NCBI GenBank assembly: GCA_022575985.1
Contig: JAKSXM010000231.1
Coordinates: 23,846,501-23,910,500, forward strand
Length of the DNA: 64,000 nt
Direction: 5' to 3'
DNA from: Anagrus nilaparvatae
Taxonomy: Eukaryota; Arthropoda; Insecta; Hymenoptera; Mymaridae
Within the stretch, counting starts at the first letter, position 1; each line of letters begins with the position of its first letter. The notes beneath the pieces are model-generated. The model was given only the letters and a program-made list of their open reading frames with translations. It searched no databases and was not told where the DNA came from. Positions 1 to 10,475 of the stretch are shown piece by piece. Made by a program: the position numbers and the translations under genes.

Positions 1-1363
1 ATTTAAGATTATGCGATTTTTAATTATAAAACTTGAGTAAATTTTGTCGTTTGTTGTAGTACATGGAATTAAATGAATTTTTATGCTTAAAATCCACCAC
101 TCTCCTATCTTTTATTAGATTACGGATTAATGATTTTTTGGTTGAGAAATGTCATTGAGTGTCACTTTTAAGAATTTACAAGATTAACATTTGCTACTAT
201 CCTATTTTTCATTGGAATATATATTATTGAGTTTTATTCCAAAATTGAGAGAAAATATATAAATTTACAAAATTTACGTCCACGACCACGTAAGAAAAAT
301 TCTCATGCAGTAGCTACATTTTTTCGTACGGTTTCACGTATATAAGCTACTGTCCAGAGATGTCGCAAGACACTTGTTACTCTAATTTTCGTTTGATCGT
401 ATTGCCATTATTGGGATCTCAATACTAGCATTTCACTTACACTTATATTATGGAACTAAGAGTATATCAATAAATAAACAAGTAATATGCAACTACTTTG
501 TAAATTTATTTTCCTCTACACTAAACCAGACTTAAAATAAACTTTTAAGATCCGAATATAAAGAATTCTCGTATAAACTGAGATTAAGTTTGATAATCCA
601 GCAATTACGTAACAGATTATCTGGAGGCTCCGGAGGGACTTTTGGTGGTGGAGGAAAATTGGAAATTTTTTTTTGAAAACAAATTAAAAAATTTATGGAT
701 GGAGGATTTATAAGACGATTTATCAGAAAAGTATTTTAAGGGAAATTATTTAACAACAAAAGAAAACCAACATCAAAAAGAAGATTATATAACAAGTTAT
801 CACAATAAAGTTTGGAGCAACGGCTAATTATACAACAACGAGGAGAATTGATCGAGGATTAATTGGACATCTAATTACGGACATATTTTCACAGCTGTTT
901 GAGGATTCGAGACACTAGGTCACTAGGAAGAAAGACGGAAATGAAAAAGTAAGAGTAATTTTTTGTAGCAGCATTGTAAGCTAAGAATATTTTATTGTTT
1001 TATTTTACATTTAACATTTAAGACAATACTCGATTTTGGCTTTAATTTAAGTTTTTTTTTTTTGAATAAATACTAGTTTGGATGAAATTCTTAAACTTAT
1101 AAAAAATTATTTGAAAATAGTTTTTTAAAATGATTATTTTTATTAATTTAGTAAAATAAAATAAAAATAATTGTTATATGCTAAGAAATATTATTGAAGA
1201 ACTAGTAAAAAGTGTTATTGAAAATATTTGTAATTTTTTTTTATGTATAAATTAGTAGCAATTATTATCAAGAAAATAGACAGGTTATTTTCCAAACACG
1301 TAGTATATTATGAAATAAATTTAAGAAAAAGAAATTAAATACAGAAATAAATAAATTTAGAAG
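1..1363 (+). other. AT-rich leader of a decayed Ty3-like retroelement
   Basis: No gene is visible here. At 619-633 lies ATCTGGAGGCTCCGG, which also sits exactly at the 3' edge of the 5' LTR of the better preserved element at 43014-43028. The TGG at 622 is therefore probably the start of a primer-binding site, although I could not assign the primer tRNA. A possible but unproven LTR would run from TGTCGC near 361 to about 615; no second LTR copy exists in the window to confirm it. From 640 to 1363 the sequence is AT-rich leader, like the untranslated leader of the 42510 element. Confidence 0.4.
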
Positions 1364-1702
1364 ATGAATGAGTATTGGGATCCCCAGAAGAGTGATTTTT
1401 TAAACGCTGAAAATAAAAGTTTATCTTCAAAATTAAGTAAAATAAATAGAACAGATAACAAAAATAATTTATTCATTACAATAGAAAATAAAAAAAATAA
1501 AGAATCAGTTACATTAGAAGTTAAAAAAACAGATAATTTTAGTAATTTTGAAAACGTTTATACAAGTACAAGTAGTTCAAATTTAATTATAACAGATGAA
1601 TTAGGTAAGCATTTAGTAGGTCGGTGTAGAGGATTTTTCAGAAATCCAATATTAAACACAGTTAAGGGAAGAAATAAAGTTAAATTTAAAAATCCAAATT
1701 GA
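1364..1702 (+). pseudogene. Fragment upstream of gag, decayed Ty3-like element
   Basis: A 112-codon open frame starting MNEYWDPQK, rich in Lys, Asn and Ser. It lies between the primer-site-like sequence at 622 and the recognisable gag remnant from about 1775. It occupies the place of the 86-codon frame that precedes gag in the related element (44193-44453), and both begin MNE, but I see no convincing alignment beyond that. It is probably the N-terminal part of an ancestral Gag, or a small upstream frame, kept open by chance. Function unknown. Confidence 0.35.
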
Positions 1703-1774
1703 AATTACTTATTACAAATGGATGATGATCAACAAAAATTAAAGTTAATTGATAAACCTAGTTATTATTTTGAA

Positions 1775-2335
1775 GAATCTATAACTGGTATAGGTTAATT
1801 CCGTTAAATGCGGCGTCGGCTACGAATCCTAGCTATGATGAATACTTAAAGGATTTGAAAAAGTTATTAGGGATAAATTAGCTACGTATGGCAATCATGA
1901 TGCAGACACAATTTGATTAGAATTGCGTGGAGTAGAGCAAGATTTTTGATAAACCAGTATGCAACTATGCATTAAGAGTTCAAAATCTAGAAGAAAGATT
2001 AGTCTCACTTTATGATTCATTAGTAAGCATGACTGTAAAAGAAAGAGAGTATCAAAAGAAAAGATTAAAGCTGGAGTCATTAGAATATTTTTTATTAAAA
2101 CCCTCCAGAATACAGAGTTTCAGCTAAAAAACCAGAAAGTTTGCAAGAAGCAGCAAATATAGCAGTATACCTTGAGGACAGGTATAAATTCTTGAAAAGA
2201 CATGCAAATTGCGCTACAATAGCAAATGAAAATTGTGCAAATACACAATCTTCAATACCTCAAAGAGATTTAAATTATTTTGAAGAGCATGAATCCGTCG
2301 CTTCAAATGATTCATCGGTAGATTAAAATAAATTG
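1775..2335 (+). pseudogene. Decayed Ty3-like gag (capsid part)
   Basis: Broken in several frames but clearly homologous to the Gag at 44466-45287. IPLNAA with a following PxYD matches near 1797. A block reading EERLVSLYDSLVSM and EREYQKKR (about 1990-2065) matches EQRLITLYDSSVGM and EKEYQKRR in the other copy. QEAANIAVYLEDRYKFLKRH (about 2144-2203) matches the RQAASMAVNLEGRTKILQRH stretch. At 2332-2338 this copy reads through TGG where the other copy has the stop TGA (45285), so that stop is a secondary mutation. Frameshifts and deletions separate the blocks. An old copy of the same family. Confidence 0.75.
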
Positions 2336-2367
2336 TGGGCTATATGTACAGGAAAAGCATTCCAGCG

Positions 2368-2680
2368 TTTTTTTTTTTTTTTTTTTTTGAAACTTTTTCG
2401 TAGGATGAGAAGAATGCTGTTTACGCATACCATACACCGCGTACTGTATGGTTATGTGGGACTTAAACCTCAAATTCGGGCTATTACCCACTAAACTCCC
2501 CTCCCTCCTGCATTTATGATAATATCATAGAATCCAGACCGGGACCTGTTTAGGTACTACTTCGGCCAGAAAAAATGCAGCCTAGGCATTTTTTTCGACA
2601 TATCCTGTCAATAAATAAAGGAGAAAAGTTTTCCACGAGAGGTTTCCTTTCATACGGACGACATTGATTAGAAAAAAGGA
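2368..2680 (-). mobile_element. 3' fragment of an R1-clade-type LINE
   Basis: Starts with about 21 T (a poly(A) tail read on the minus strand), then follows the 3' untranslated region of the LINE at 50413-53815. Shared landmarks are the TTTTTCGTAGGA block, GTACTGTATGGTTATGTGGG, the CCCACTAAACTCCCC block and TCCTGCATTTATGA. This copy lacks the 20-bp GC-rich hairpin that abuts the poly(A) of the intact copy and has several small deletions, so it is an older, 5'-truncated relative or sister subfamily. Similarity fades after about 2680. Confidence 0.7.
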
Positions 2681-3530
2681 GGAAGGTTTCGCCTCATAAG
2701 GCTGAGGAAGAAGGAAAGTGGAAGGCTTATTAAGGTTGAACTAGAATCAGAAATACTGGAAATAGCTATCTGGAACAACTGGACTGCTCTATAAACGGGT
2801 TCTTTCCTTTTCTCTGTGGGACACGGATACTGCTGAACCCAATACACTGTCATTGAATATGCTGCAGACAGCTTTTGGCTCTCTGGAATAACTGAGACAG
2901 CCCTTTAAATCGGGCTTATGCCTTGCTTTTCCTCTGTGCATCCTTAGTGAGTGTGCTGCAGATTGCTATACATTAGTATCTCTGAGAAAATGTAACACCA
3001 AAAGGGACTCCAAGGTTTTCTCTAAACTTAAGTGAAAATTAAGCTACATACGGGGTCGCCTTAGACCTTATGTATTAGCTCTTAGCATGGAAGATTTCCA
3101 CCTCGAGCACAGCGAGGCAGCCTGTTAGTGGTTAGTTACAAGTCCCGCAAAACTACGACTTAAAGCTATTATTTTATTTTGTAGTTTAAGTAATGTGTGA
3201 AGGTAAGCCTCGGGACCAGGAAGTCTTCGGCCTTTCTGGATTGGCTTGGAAAATCTGAGTTTGAGGAAACTCTAAAAGCCTCCGCCGTGTGTCTGCCCAT
3301 GCGGGACATGTTTGTTTACAAACACAGCCAAATGTGTTTGTCTACACACATGCACGGTATGAACAGTATGCCGTCCGGCGCGACCCGTAAGTGCCAAAAG
3401 AGGATGCTGGATGGGGAAGCAAGCTGTCTGGCTGCGTGCCGAGCAACCTGAACTATCTTTGGCACGCAGCCAGACCCATCATTAACGACTTGGCGATGTT
3501 TTCTATATGTGCCCAAACTACTAGAGGACT
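2681..3530. other. GC-richer segment without recognisable gene
   Basis: Noticeably richer in G and C than its surroundings and adjoining the LINE fragment, so it may be the diverged remainder of that element or an unrelated insertion. Short frames exist on both strands (for example 3197-3451 plus and 3316-3516 minus) but I recognise no domain and they overlap each other. It holds one strong hairpin (3426-3475). Confidence 0.4.
3426..3475. repeat. Perfect 15-bp hairpin with 20-nt loop
   Basis: GTCTGGCTGCGTGCC at 3426-3440 is followed, after a 20-nt spacer, by its exact reverse complement at 3461-3475. In this AT-rich window a GC-rich 15-bp perfect stem is not expected by chance. It may be the end structure of a small element or the 3' structure of a retroposon. 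Confidence 0.7.
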
Positions 3531-4239
3531 ATAGATGATATATCATAATATGATATATCATATTTTGCCTAAAATATTCATTTATCAAATATCAAAACTA
3601 AAAAAAATCTTTAAACGCGTTTTTCTTGAAATGCCTTTTTGTAAATCGGCTTGCACTCTCTTTCAAAAAGTATACATCCGATTTACCTAATTTTTTTTTT
3701 ATTTTGTTAAACAATTAATTACGCAGGGTGTAAACCGCCTTTTATTTAGTTTATAGGGTCCAATTTCGTGCTAAAAAAGAAGGTTTTTTTTTCATTTCGC
3801 TAGCATTTTTTTTTTTTAAATTTTTTTTTTTTTGTTGGTTTACACCCTTGGCAAACCAATTCTAAAAACAACCTTTTTTGGTTTTTTTGTTTTAGGCACT
3901 CTGGTGTCGAGATATCGTGCAAGCCGCAAAAAACTAACTTAACTTTGGCGCACTATATCTCTATAATTATACATGCAAGAAATAAAAAAATTTTAAAAAA
4001 AGTTAATATAAGTATTATATAGTTATGTAAAAAAAAATTTTTTGGCTAACTTATAAAATAAAAATAATACAGGCATTTTAAAAAGCCACTTTTTTTTGCA
4101 AAAATGAGAAGCTGACCTTAAGTAGAAAAAAGAGATAGTACGAATAAATAGTTGAATGAATATTTCAACAAGTATAATTGAAAAATTGAGATTTTCTTCG
4201 AAAAACTAAGGTGGATATTTAATAAAAGATTCTTTTAAT
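3531..4239. other. AT-rich spacer, homopolymer-rich
   Basis: No gene seen. It contains the near-palindrome around TGATATATCATA (3537-3562), long A and T runs, and an inverted 11-mer GGGTGTAAACC near 3726 and again, inverted, near 3838, which could mark a very small MITE. Confidence 0.4.
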
Positions 4240-4244
4240 ATGAA

Positions 4245-4560
4245 TGTAACGAGCCTACTTGTAATAGCCTCTTTAGTTATTAGTGTGACCTTCAGTTTAA
4301 GATAGCTAAATAAAAGTAGACACGTATTGTAAAGATAAAGTAATGTAATGTAATGTATAGTTTCTTAGAGATAAGTCTTTAGTAGTAATTTCAACATGTA
4401 GAGAAACAGACCTAATTGTCGTTTCTCTCTTTAGGTAATGTACAATAATTATTCAATGTAAAATATTAAATTAATTAATTGTTAAATAATAAATCTCTCT
4501 TTAGAGCAACACAAAGGTCGTTATTATTAAAATACACTACTCAAAATATAGACACATTAT
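4245..4560 (+). repeat. 5' LTR (316 bp)
   Basis: Begins TGTAACGAGCC and ends GACACATTAT. It contains GTAATGTAATGTAATG and AATAAA-like sequences (near 4488) that could serve RNA 3'-end formation. Its boundaries are set by the target duplication and by the copy at 6225. Confidence 0.85.
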
Positions 4561-5380
4561 AAAACGACAATTTTGTCAGCAAAAAAAAAACAAAGATGGA
4601 AGACCATACTAATGCTTATCAGAAAATAAAGAAAAAATTGAAACAATCATCAGTCCTTTCGCAGCTGCAGTGAAATTCAAAGATATTATGAAACTCCAAT
4701 TTTTCTTTGGTAAATACAGAATAGAAAAAAAATAATAAATTAAAAAATTAAAAATAGAGTTAATAAAGTAAAATTTTGACAGATCTAAAAATGCTTAAAC
4801 AAATACATTTATTTAAAAAAAAATTAATATATACATAATATTAACATAAATTTGATTAACAAAAAAAAAATATAAAAAATTGAAAATACAAGCTATTAAA
4901 AAAAATATAAAAACTGAAAATCTAAATAAAAATTTAATATAGTTTCAAAAACATTAGAAAAATTTTTTTTTCTAATAGAATTAATAAAAAAATATGATAA
5001 ATTCAAAAAAATACATACAATATAGAAATAATGGTATAATAATAGAAATTTGATAAAAAAAAAAAAAAGAAAGATAATAGAAACTATAAAAATTGTATAA
5101 CTTCAAAAATAAAAGAAAAATTAAATAATAAAAAAAGAAAAAAATAAATAATACAAATTTTGTGAAGAAAATGTTAAACGCTTTGATATAAATAATTAAT
5201 TTAAAATTATTAAATAAATAGAAAAATATTACAAATCTAATAAAATTAAATGAAAAGAAAAAATTAAGATAATAATATTAATAGAAATTTCATAAAAAAA
5301 AAAATTTTTCAAAATTTTAAATAATTTTGATTAATATTAATTAAATAAATATGGTTTTTTAAGAAATTAGAAAATTTTTA

Positions 5381-5612
5381 TGGCCTCTGAACTAATTTTA
5401 GTTAAGCCTCATTTAAAATTGACCTCTGAACTCAGAACGAGTTAAGTCAAATAATTTTTATGGCCTCTGAACTAACTTTAGTTAAGCCTCATTGAAAATT
5501 GACCTCTGAACTCAAAACGAGTTAAGTCAAATGATTTTTATGGCCTCTGAACTCATTGATTTAAGCCTACTTTGGAAATAGACCGCTGAACTCAGAACGA
5601 GTTAAGTCAAAT
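5381..5612 (+). repeat. Tandem repeat, 80-bp unit, three copies
   Basis: Units starting TGGCCTCTGA at 5381, 5461 and 5541 lie exactly 80 bp apart. Each holds a second half-unit around GACCTCTGAACTC followed by ACGAGTTAAG. They lie inside the non-autonomous LTR element, where packaging or dimerisation signals could reside, but nothing proves a role. Confidence 0.8.
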
Positions 5613-5659
5613 ATTTACAAAATTGTAGAAGATACGAACTACAAAAAAAATGTAAATAA

Positions 5660-5955
5660 ATTAAGATTGTAGAAGATTTGCTACATATAATATACAATTT
5701 CTTAAGGAATCAGAAAAATCAAAATTGTAGAAGATACGAGCTACAAAAAAAAAATATAAATAAATTAAGATTGTAGAAGATTTGCTACATATAATATACA
5801 ATTTCTTAAGGAATCAGAAATATTATAATTGTAGAAGATTCGCTACATATAATATACAATTTCTTAAGGAATCAGAAAAAAATATAATTGTAGAAGATTT
5901 GTTACATGTAATACGATTTCTTAAGGAATCAGAAAAATCAAGATTGCAGAAGATA
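5660..5955 (+). repeat. Tandem repeat, about 57-bp unit, five or six copies
   Basis: Repeated core TTGTAGAAGATTTGCTACAT followed by TATACAATTTCTTAAGGAAT, seen from about 5665, 5722, 5772, 5829, 5888 and 5941 with small length changes. An open frame at 5782-5970 is only a by-product of this repetition. Confidence 0.75.
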
Positions 5956-6224
5956 AGATTTAAAACATAGATAAAATTAATTTACAGATTCCAATATAAC
6001 ATTTAAATAAACGTTAAATTTATTAAAATAAAGAAAATAAATAAAATTATAAAAATAAAATCAAAGTAATTAAAATGAAGAAAGTTGTTAATATGTATAA
6101 ATCAATTTTTGAAAATACAAATATTATATAAACACAGTAATAAAATATTATGAAAATGGGATTAAGTGTCGGTCTGTATAATATCCTAGAAATTGTGACC
6201 AATTTCTTGACCGAGGAGGGGAGA

Positions 6225-6540
6225 TGTAACGAGCCTACTTGTAATAGCCTCTTTAGTTATTAGTGTGACCTTCAGTTTAAGATAGCTAAATAAAAGTAGA
6301 CACGTATTGTAAAGATAAAGTAATGTAATGTAATGTATAGTTTCTTAGAGATAAGTCTTTAGTAGTAATTTCAACATGTAGAGAAACAGACCTAATTGTC
6401 GTTTCTCTCTTTAGGTAATGTACAATAATTATTCAATGTAAAATATTAAATTAATTAATTGTTAAATAATAAATCTCTCTTTAGAGCAACACAAAGGTCG
6501 TTATTATTAAAATACACTACTCAAAATATAGACGCATTAT
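6225..6540 (+). repeat. 3' LTR (316 bp) with adjoining polypurine tract
   Basis: Same sequence as 4245-4560 except one base. It is immediately preceded by the purine tract at 6213-6224, which would prime plus-strand synthesis, and followed by the target duplication ATGAA (6541-6545). Confidence 0.85.
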
Positions 6541-6545
6541 ATGAA

Positions 6546-8006
6546 TTTAAGAATTTTGTTTTGTGAAGTAAAAATTTTCACATTCTAAGAACAAATGAAA
6601 ATAAATATGGAAAATTTGTTTCTTTCTCAAGAGTTAATTTATTCATGGATAACGCAAACTTTTGAGTATATATAATATAGTAAATATAAATATAAATAAA
6701 TATATTTGAGTAAATATAAATATGGAATTTTGGAACGGAGAATTTTCCATTTGTTTTGGTACAAATGTTAATAGATAGAATTTTTAACCTTATCAAACGT
6801 TATTTTTTTTCAAAAAAATTTTTTTTTAAATTTATTCATGTTTAATGCGAATGTTTGGGACAAATATGAAACTTTATGGTAAAAGTTTTAGTATTTTATT
6901 TCAAATTTGCAAAGACATTAGCCTAATATGAAAATTTAAAGAAAAGAATTATAGCCAAAGAACAATTTGTTGATAATGATTGTAACAATATCAATAACAA
7001 TAGTAATATTATTTATTTCGCGTGTAATTGTATTGTCTTAAATCTATTAATACTAATCTATTTAGACAAGTTTTAGGTAAAATATCTAAATGCATATGAT
7101 TTATGGAAGACTGTAGAGAATCAAAGCGAGACGTAATCATCATTACAAATTGAGAAAAATCTAGAATAGAAAACTCTTACTCTAAGCAAGCATTAATTTT
7201 ATAATCCAGCAATTAAGCTACAATGCAGTTAGAATATCATTTTATTTATGACTTGAGAAAAGTAGTCATCGCCACCTATGAATCATATAAATTAGTTCAT
7301 TTTGTCTAAAATAGATGGCTTTTTTTAAAGTCATAAATAAACTGATCTTTTAACTACATATAAGACCTTGTAAGCTACTTATTATATTACAGATTCGATT
7401 TGTTCTGTTTTTTATTTTGGCTAAAATTTTGATTGCGAAATCAAATAAATTGAAAATTATTTATAATTTTTTTTCAATTTATACTTATAATTATAAGTAA
7501 ATTAAAAAATTTAAATAGAATGAAATTTAATTTTTGATTACACATGATAATAAGTTCTAAAGTGAAAAATAATCTAAGAATATTATCTATTGGAATTAAT
7601 TCCAGAGCGCGTTTTTACGTTTCAGAAACGTTTTTACTGAATAGGAAAGTAGGATTCAGTGACTAGAAAATTCAGCTCCCATGACAATTGAACTTCAAGG
7701 GAGAAAATTGCCCATTTCGGGGTAAATTCTAATCTAGGGAGTAAACAGAGTTTTGCCATCTGTTTACGCTACAGATTACATTTTTCGGACCGTAAAAATT
7801 TAATCTGTATCTTTAAGTAAAAGTATATTTCAAAATACTGATACTGATAAAATTTATGTTTTTAAAACTTAAATAAATTAAAGTATAATTAAAACTAAGT
7901 TAAGTCTTATTGTTTTCTTGTCACAAGTTCAATTGAATTTGAATTTATTGGGTCCAAAAAATAAGGGTTTGGGGATTATAATTTGATTTTGTCAAAATCT
8001 CATAAA
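6546..8006. other. AT-rich intergenic stretch with one dispersed repeat
   Basis: No gene is seen. About 7817-7935 is a roughly 120-bp copy of a sequence that also forms the inner end of the palindrome at 33715-33835 (landmarks ATATTTCAAAATACTGATAC and AAAACTAAGTTAAGTC). The rest shows no clear repeat partner in the window. Confidence 0.5.
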
Positions 8007-8076
8007 TGTTTATTTATTTATTTATTTATTTACCAATATAAAATACAGAAATTTGTAAATAAACAAGTATACAATA
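8007..8076 (-). mobile_element. 3' tip of a CR1-like LINE, cut off by the foldback
   Basis: Starts with five TTTA units, then ACCAATATAAAATACAG. The other CR1-like LINE in the window (39918-40971) also ends in a tetranucleotide array (TAAG). The LINE reverse-transcriptase remnant on the same strand resumes just beyond the foldback element (19749 onward), so I infer that one LINE was split by an 11.7-kb insertion. Confidence 0.45.
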
Positions 8077-9295
8077 CAGGGTTATTCATTGGGAAGGAAC
8101 AGTTTTTTTATTTTTGGTATAAATTGGTTAAAAATGAGAGAAAGTTGGTAAAACCAATTGAGATGGATAAATTGGTGAAAAATTAACAAATTGGATGGAA
8201 ATTTATGGATAAAAAATAATTTTGGGATAAAGAAAAGTGGAGTTGAAAGTAAAAAAAAAATAGAAAATGTGATAAAATTGTTTGAAAGAAAAAAATTTAT
8301 TGGTTGTTGAGAAATCTTAATTTCTTTTATGCATTTAAAAAAAAAAAATTCAATTTACTTATGCAGCCTTGTTAAATTATTGTTTTAATATTTTCTATAG
8401 TTTCTGCTGTTTCCGGTTCGCAAAACAGCTGATTTTACGCAACTAGTCAAAATAAAAGCAGACAAAACTAATAACATCAAAGTTGGTTATGTCATAATAT
8501 TTTTTGTTGTTCAAATTAATTTGTGCAGTTTATTTTTTATTTAAACTTTATTTCTAAATTATTTTAAGATAAAAATTAAAAGTAGCATCATTTGAAAAAT
8601 TTTTTAAACAGGTTAAAATGAAAAAGGAAATATTTAAAATTTTTTAATTTTTACTATTTATATTTTGAATGAATAATATAATTTATTTAAACACCCGATG
8701 TAAATTTTTCAATGTGTTTCATATTATTATCGAAAAAGTTAAGTTCTTTGCAAGAGCGACAAAAACAGAAAAACTATGAAATATTTAAAGTGAAAGTGAA
8801 ACAAGGACAGAATATTTATGAGTATTTTTTCTCCAATTATTTGTTTATACTATGATTGAGACTTTACATTTCGCACGCGAAGAGTCGCGTGTATCATGAA
8901 AATTGAGATCTTTTTTTTTTTTTGCGAAATGTCCTCGCAAGAGAAGATTGCGTTATGCTGGTTATACAAACGAAGTTAATGGGGGGTCGCAACTGCTTTT
9001 TGCGTTGCGACTACGCTCGCGGTTGTAATTTGATGGTTCTCAGTCGCAGTTACTTAAGCAGTTTCAAAAAATTTTAATTTTCTTTTCCTGTACTGCGACC
9101 CGAATATACGCATTTCCCGCATTGTCCGGCAAAGACGGATTTTCCCGCCACAGTTGCAGAAAAATTTTTGACAATCCTCGTCCATAAACAAGGAATGACC
9201 AAAATCGCAGTTAACCATCCTCGGATTCGCCTCCGAAGGTAATTTACGTGCAATTTGGGCCATTCTTTATTTTTTCTGGGCTAACAAAAAAAAAC
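8077..9295. repeat. Left terminal inverted repeat, unique part
   Basis: Inverse of about 18446-19748. Relative to the right arm it lacks about 65 bp near 8283 and about 70 bp near 8980. It carries a small Cys-rich ORF on the minus strand (9054-9263), so the ORF reads outward towards the terminus in this arm as in the other. Confidence 0.8.
9054..9263 (-). CDS. Small Cys-rich ORF in foldback left arm
   Basis: 69 codons, starting MAQIARKLPSEANPRMVNCD and ending in the basic stretch RKRKLKFFETA. Function unknown. Cysteines at residues 19, 31, 36, 38 and 45 with His23 suggest possible metal binding. The twin in the right arm (18472-18681) keeps the same length and differs at seven residues, one of them at a Cys (Arg43 here, Cys there). 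The start is supported by conservation of the whole frame. It may be a real element-encoded peptide or a remnant of a transposase or accessory protein. Confidence 0.45.
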   Translation of the reverse strand: MAQIARKLPSEANPRMVNCDFGHSLFMDEDCQKFFCNCGGKIRLCRTMREMRIFGSQYRKRKLKFFETA

Positions 9296-9850
9296 TTGAT
9301 CAACAACCTTGATCAGCAACCATGATCATCAAACTTGATCATCAATCTTGATCATCAATCTTGATCAGCAACCTAGAGCATCAAATTTGATCAACAACCA
9401 TGATCATCAAACTTGATCAACAACCTTGATCAACAAACTTGATGATCAAACTTGATAAACAAACTTGATCAGCAACATTCATCATCAAAATTGATCAACA
9501 AACCTGATCAGCAAATTTTATCTGCAAGCTTGATCATCAAACTTGATCACCAAACTTGATCAGCAACCTTGATCATCAAACTTGATCATAAAACTTGAGC
9601 AACAAGCTTGAAACATCAAACTTGATCAACAACCTTGATCATCAAACAAATTTGATAATCAGCCTTGATCATCAAACTTGTTCATCAACCTTGATCATCA
9701 AACTTGATCAACAACCTTGATCAACAAACTTAATCACCAAACTTGATCAACAACCTTGATCAACAAACTTGATCACCAAACTTGATCAGCTACCTTGATC
9801 ATCAAACTTGATCATCAAACTTCATCAAAAAACTTGATCAACAAGCTTGA
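9296..9850. repeat. TTGATCAA iteron array, left
   Basis: Dense repeats of a roughly 20-bp unit built on AACTTGATCA and CAACCTTGATCA, giving many TTGATCAA or TGATCATCA palindromes. The mirror array is at 17216-18445. A TTGAAACATCAA variant at about 9608-9619 recurs inverted in the right array. Confidence 0.9.
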
Positions 9851-10475
9851 AAACATACTTAAAATTTAATATGCCAAATGCAAATTCAAAAACTAACGTC
9901 TTATTCTGTTAAAACTAAGTCAATAATTTTTGAACAGACCGTGATATTTGAAAGAAATGCTATGAACATTCCTAAAACGAGTAAAATTGAATCAACATGA
10001 TAGTACTTTGATTGTATTCAGTTTCTTGATAAACTTATTTAAATATCTGATGAATTTTCCTGAATAGGTTTTTATTCTGTTATTACTAGCCGAAAATTAT
10101 TAGATATTATGCTGCTGATGATCCATACTTAAAATTTAATATGCCAACTGCATAATAAAAAAATAACGACTTATTCTGTTAAGAATAAGTCAACAATTTT
10201 CGAAGAGACCATGATATTTGAAAGTACTGCTATGAACTTTCCTAAAACGAATAAAATTGAATCAACATGACAGTACTTTGACTTTATTCAGTTTCTTGAT
10301 AAACTGATTAAAATTTCTGATGAATTTCCCTCAATAGATTTTTATTCTGTTATTATTAGCCGAAAATTATTAGATAATATGCTGCAGATGAAACACACTT
10401 AAAATTTAATATGCCAACTGCATAATTAAAAAATAACATATTCTGTTACGAGTAAGTCAATAATTTTCGAAGAGA
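9851..10475 (-). repeat. Inverted satellite monomers
   Basis: A little over two copies of the 270-bp satellite in the orientation opposite to the array that follows. The switch occurs at 10475/10476 inside the phrase TTTTCGAAGAGA, where the two orientations are fused. This is where the palindrome folds, before the long one-sided array. Confidence 0.8.

Larger units (their letters stand above)
4245..6540 (+). mobile_element. Young non-autonomous LTR retrotransposon
   Basis: Two 316-bp direct repeats (4245-4560 and 6225-6540) differ at only one base by my reading (A at 4554, G at 6534). A purine-rich tract GAGGAGGGGAGA (6213-6224) abuts the 3' repeat. The element is flanked by ATGAA at 4240-4244 and 6541-6545, a 5-bp target duplication. 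The 1,664-bp interior has no usable reading frame, so it must move with proteins supplied in trans. A 5-bp duplication suits BEL/Pao- or copia-type integrases, but with no coding sequence the superfamily is undecided. The LTRs begin TG yet end in AT rather than CA, and I see no clear primer site after 4560. Confidence 0.85.

Noticed and set aside
1895..2080. Minus-strand frame over the gag remnant
   Set aside because: Antisense shadow of homologous gag sequence on the plus strand.
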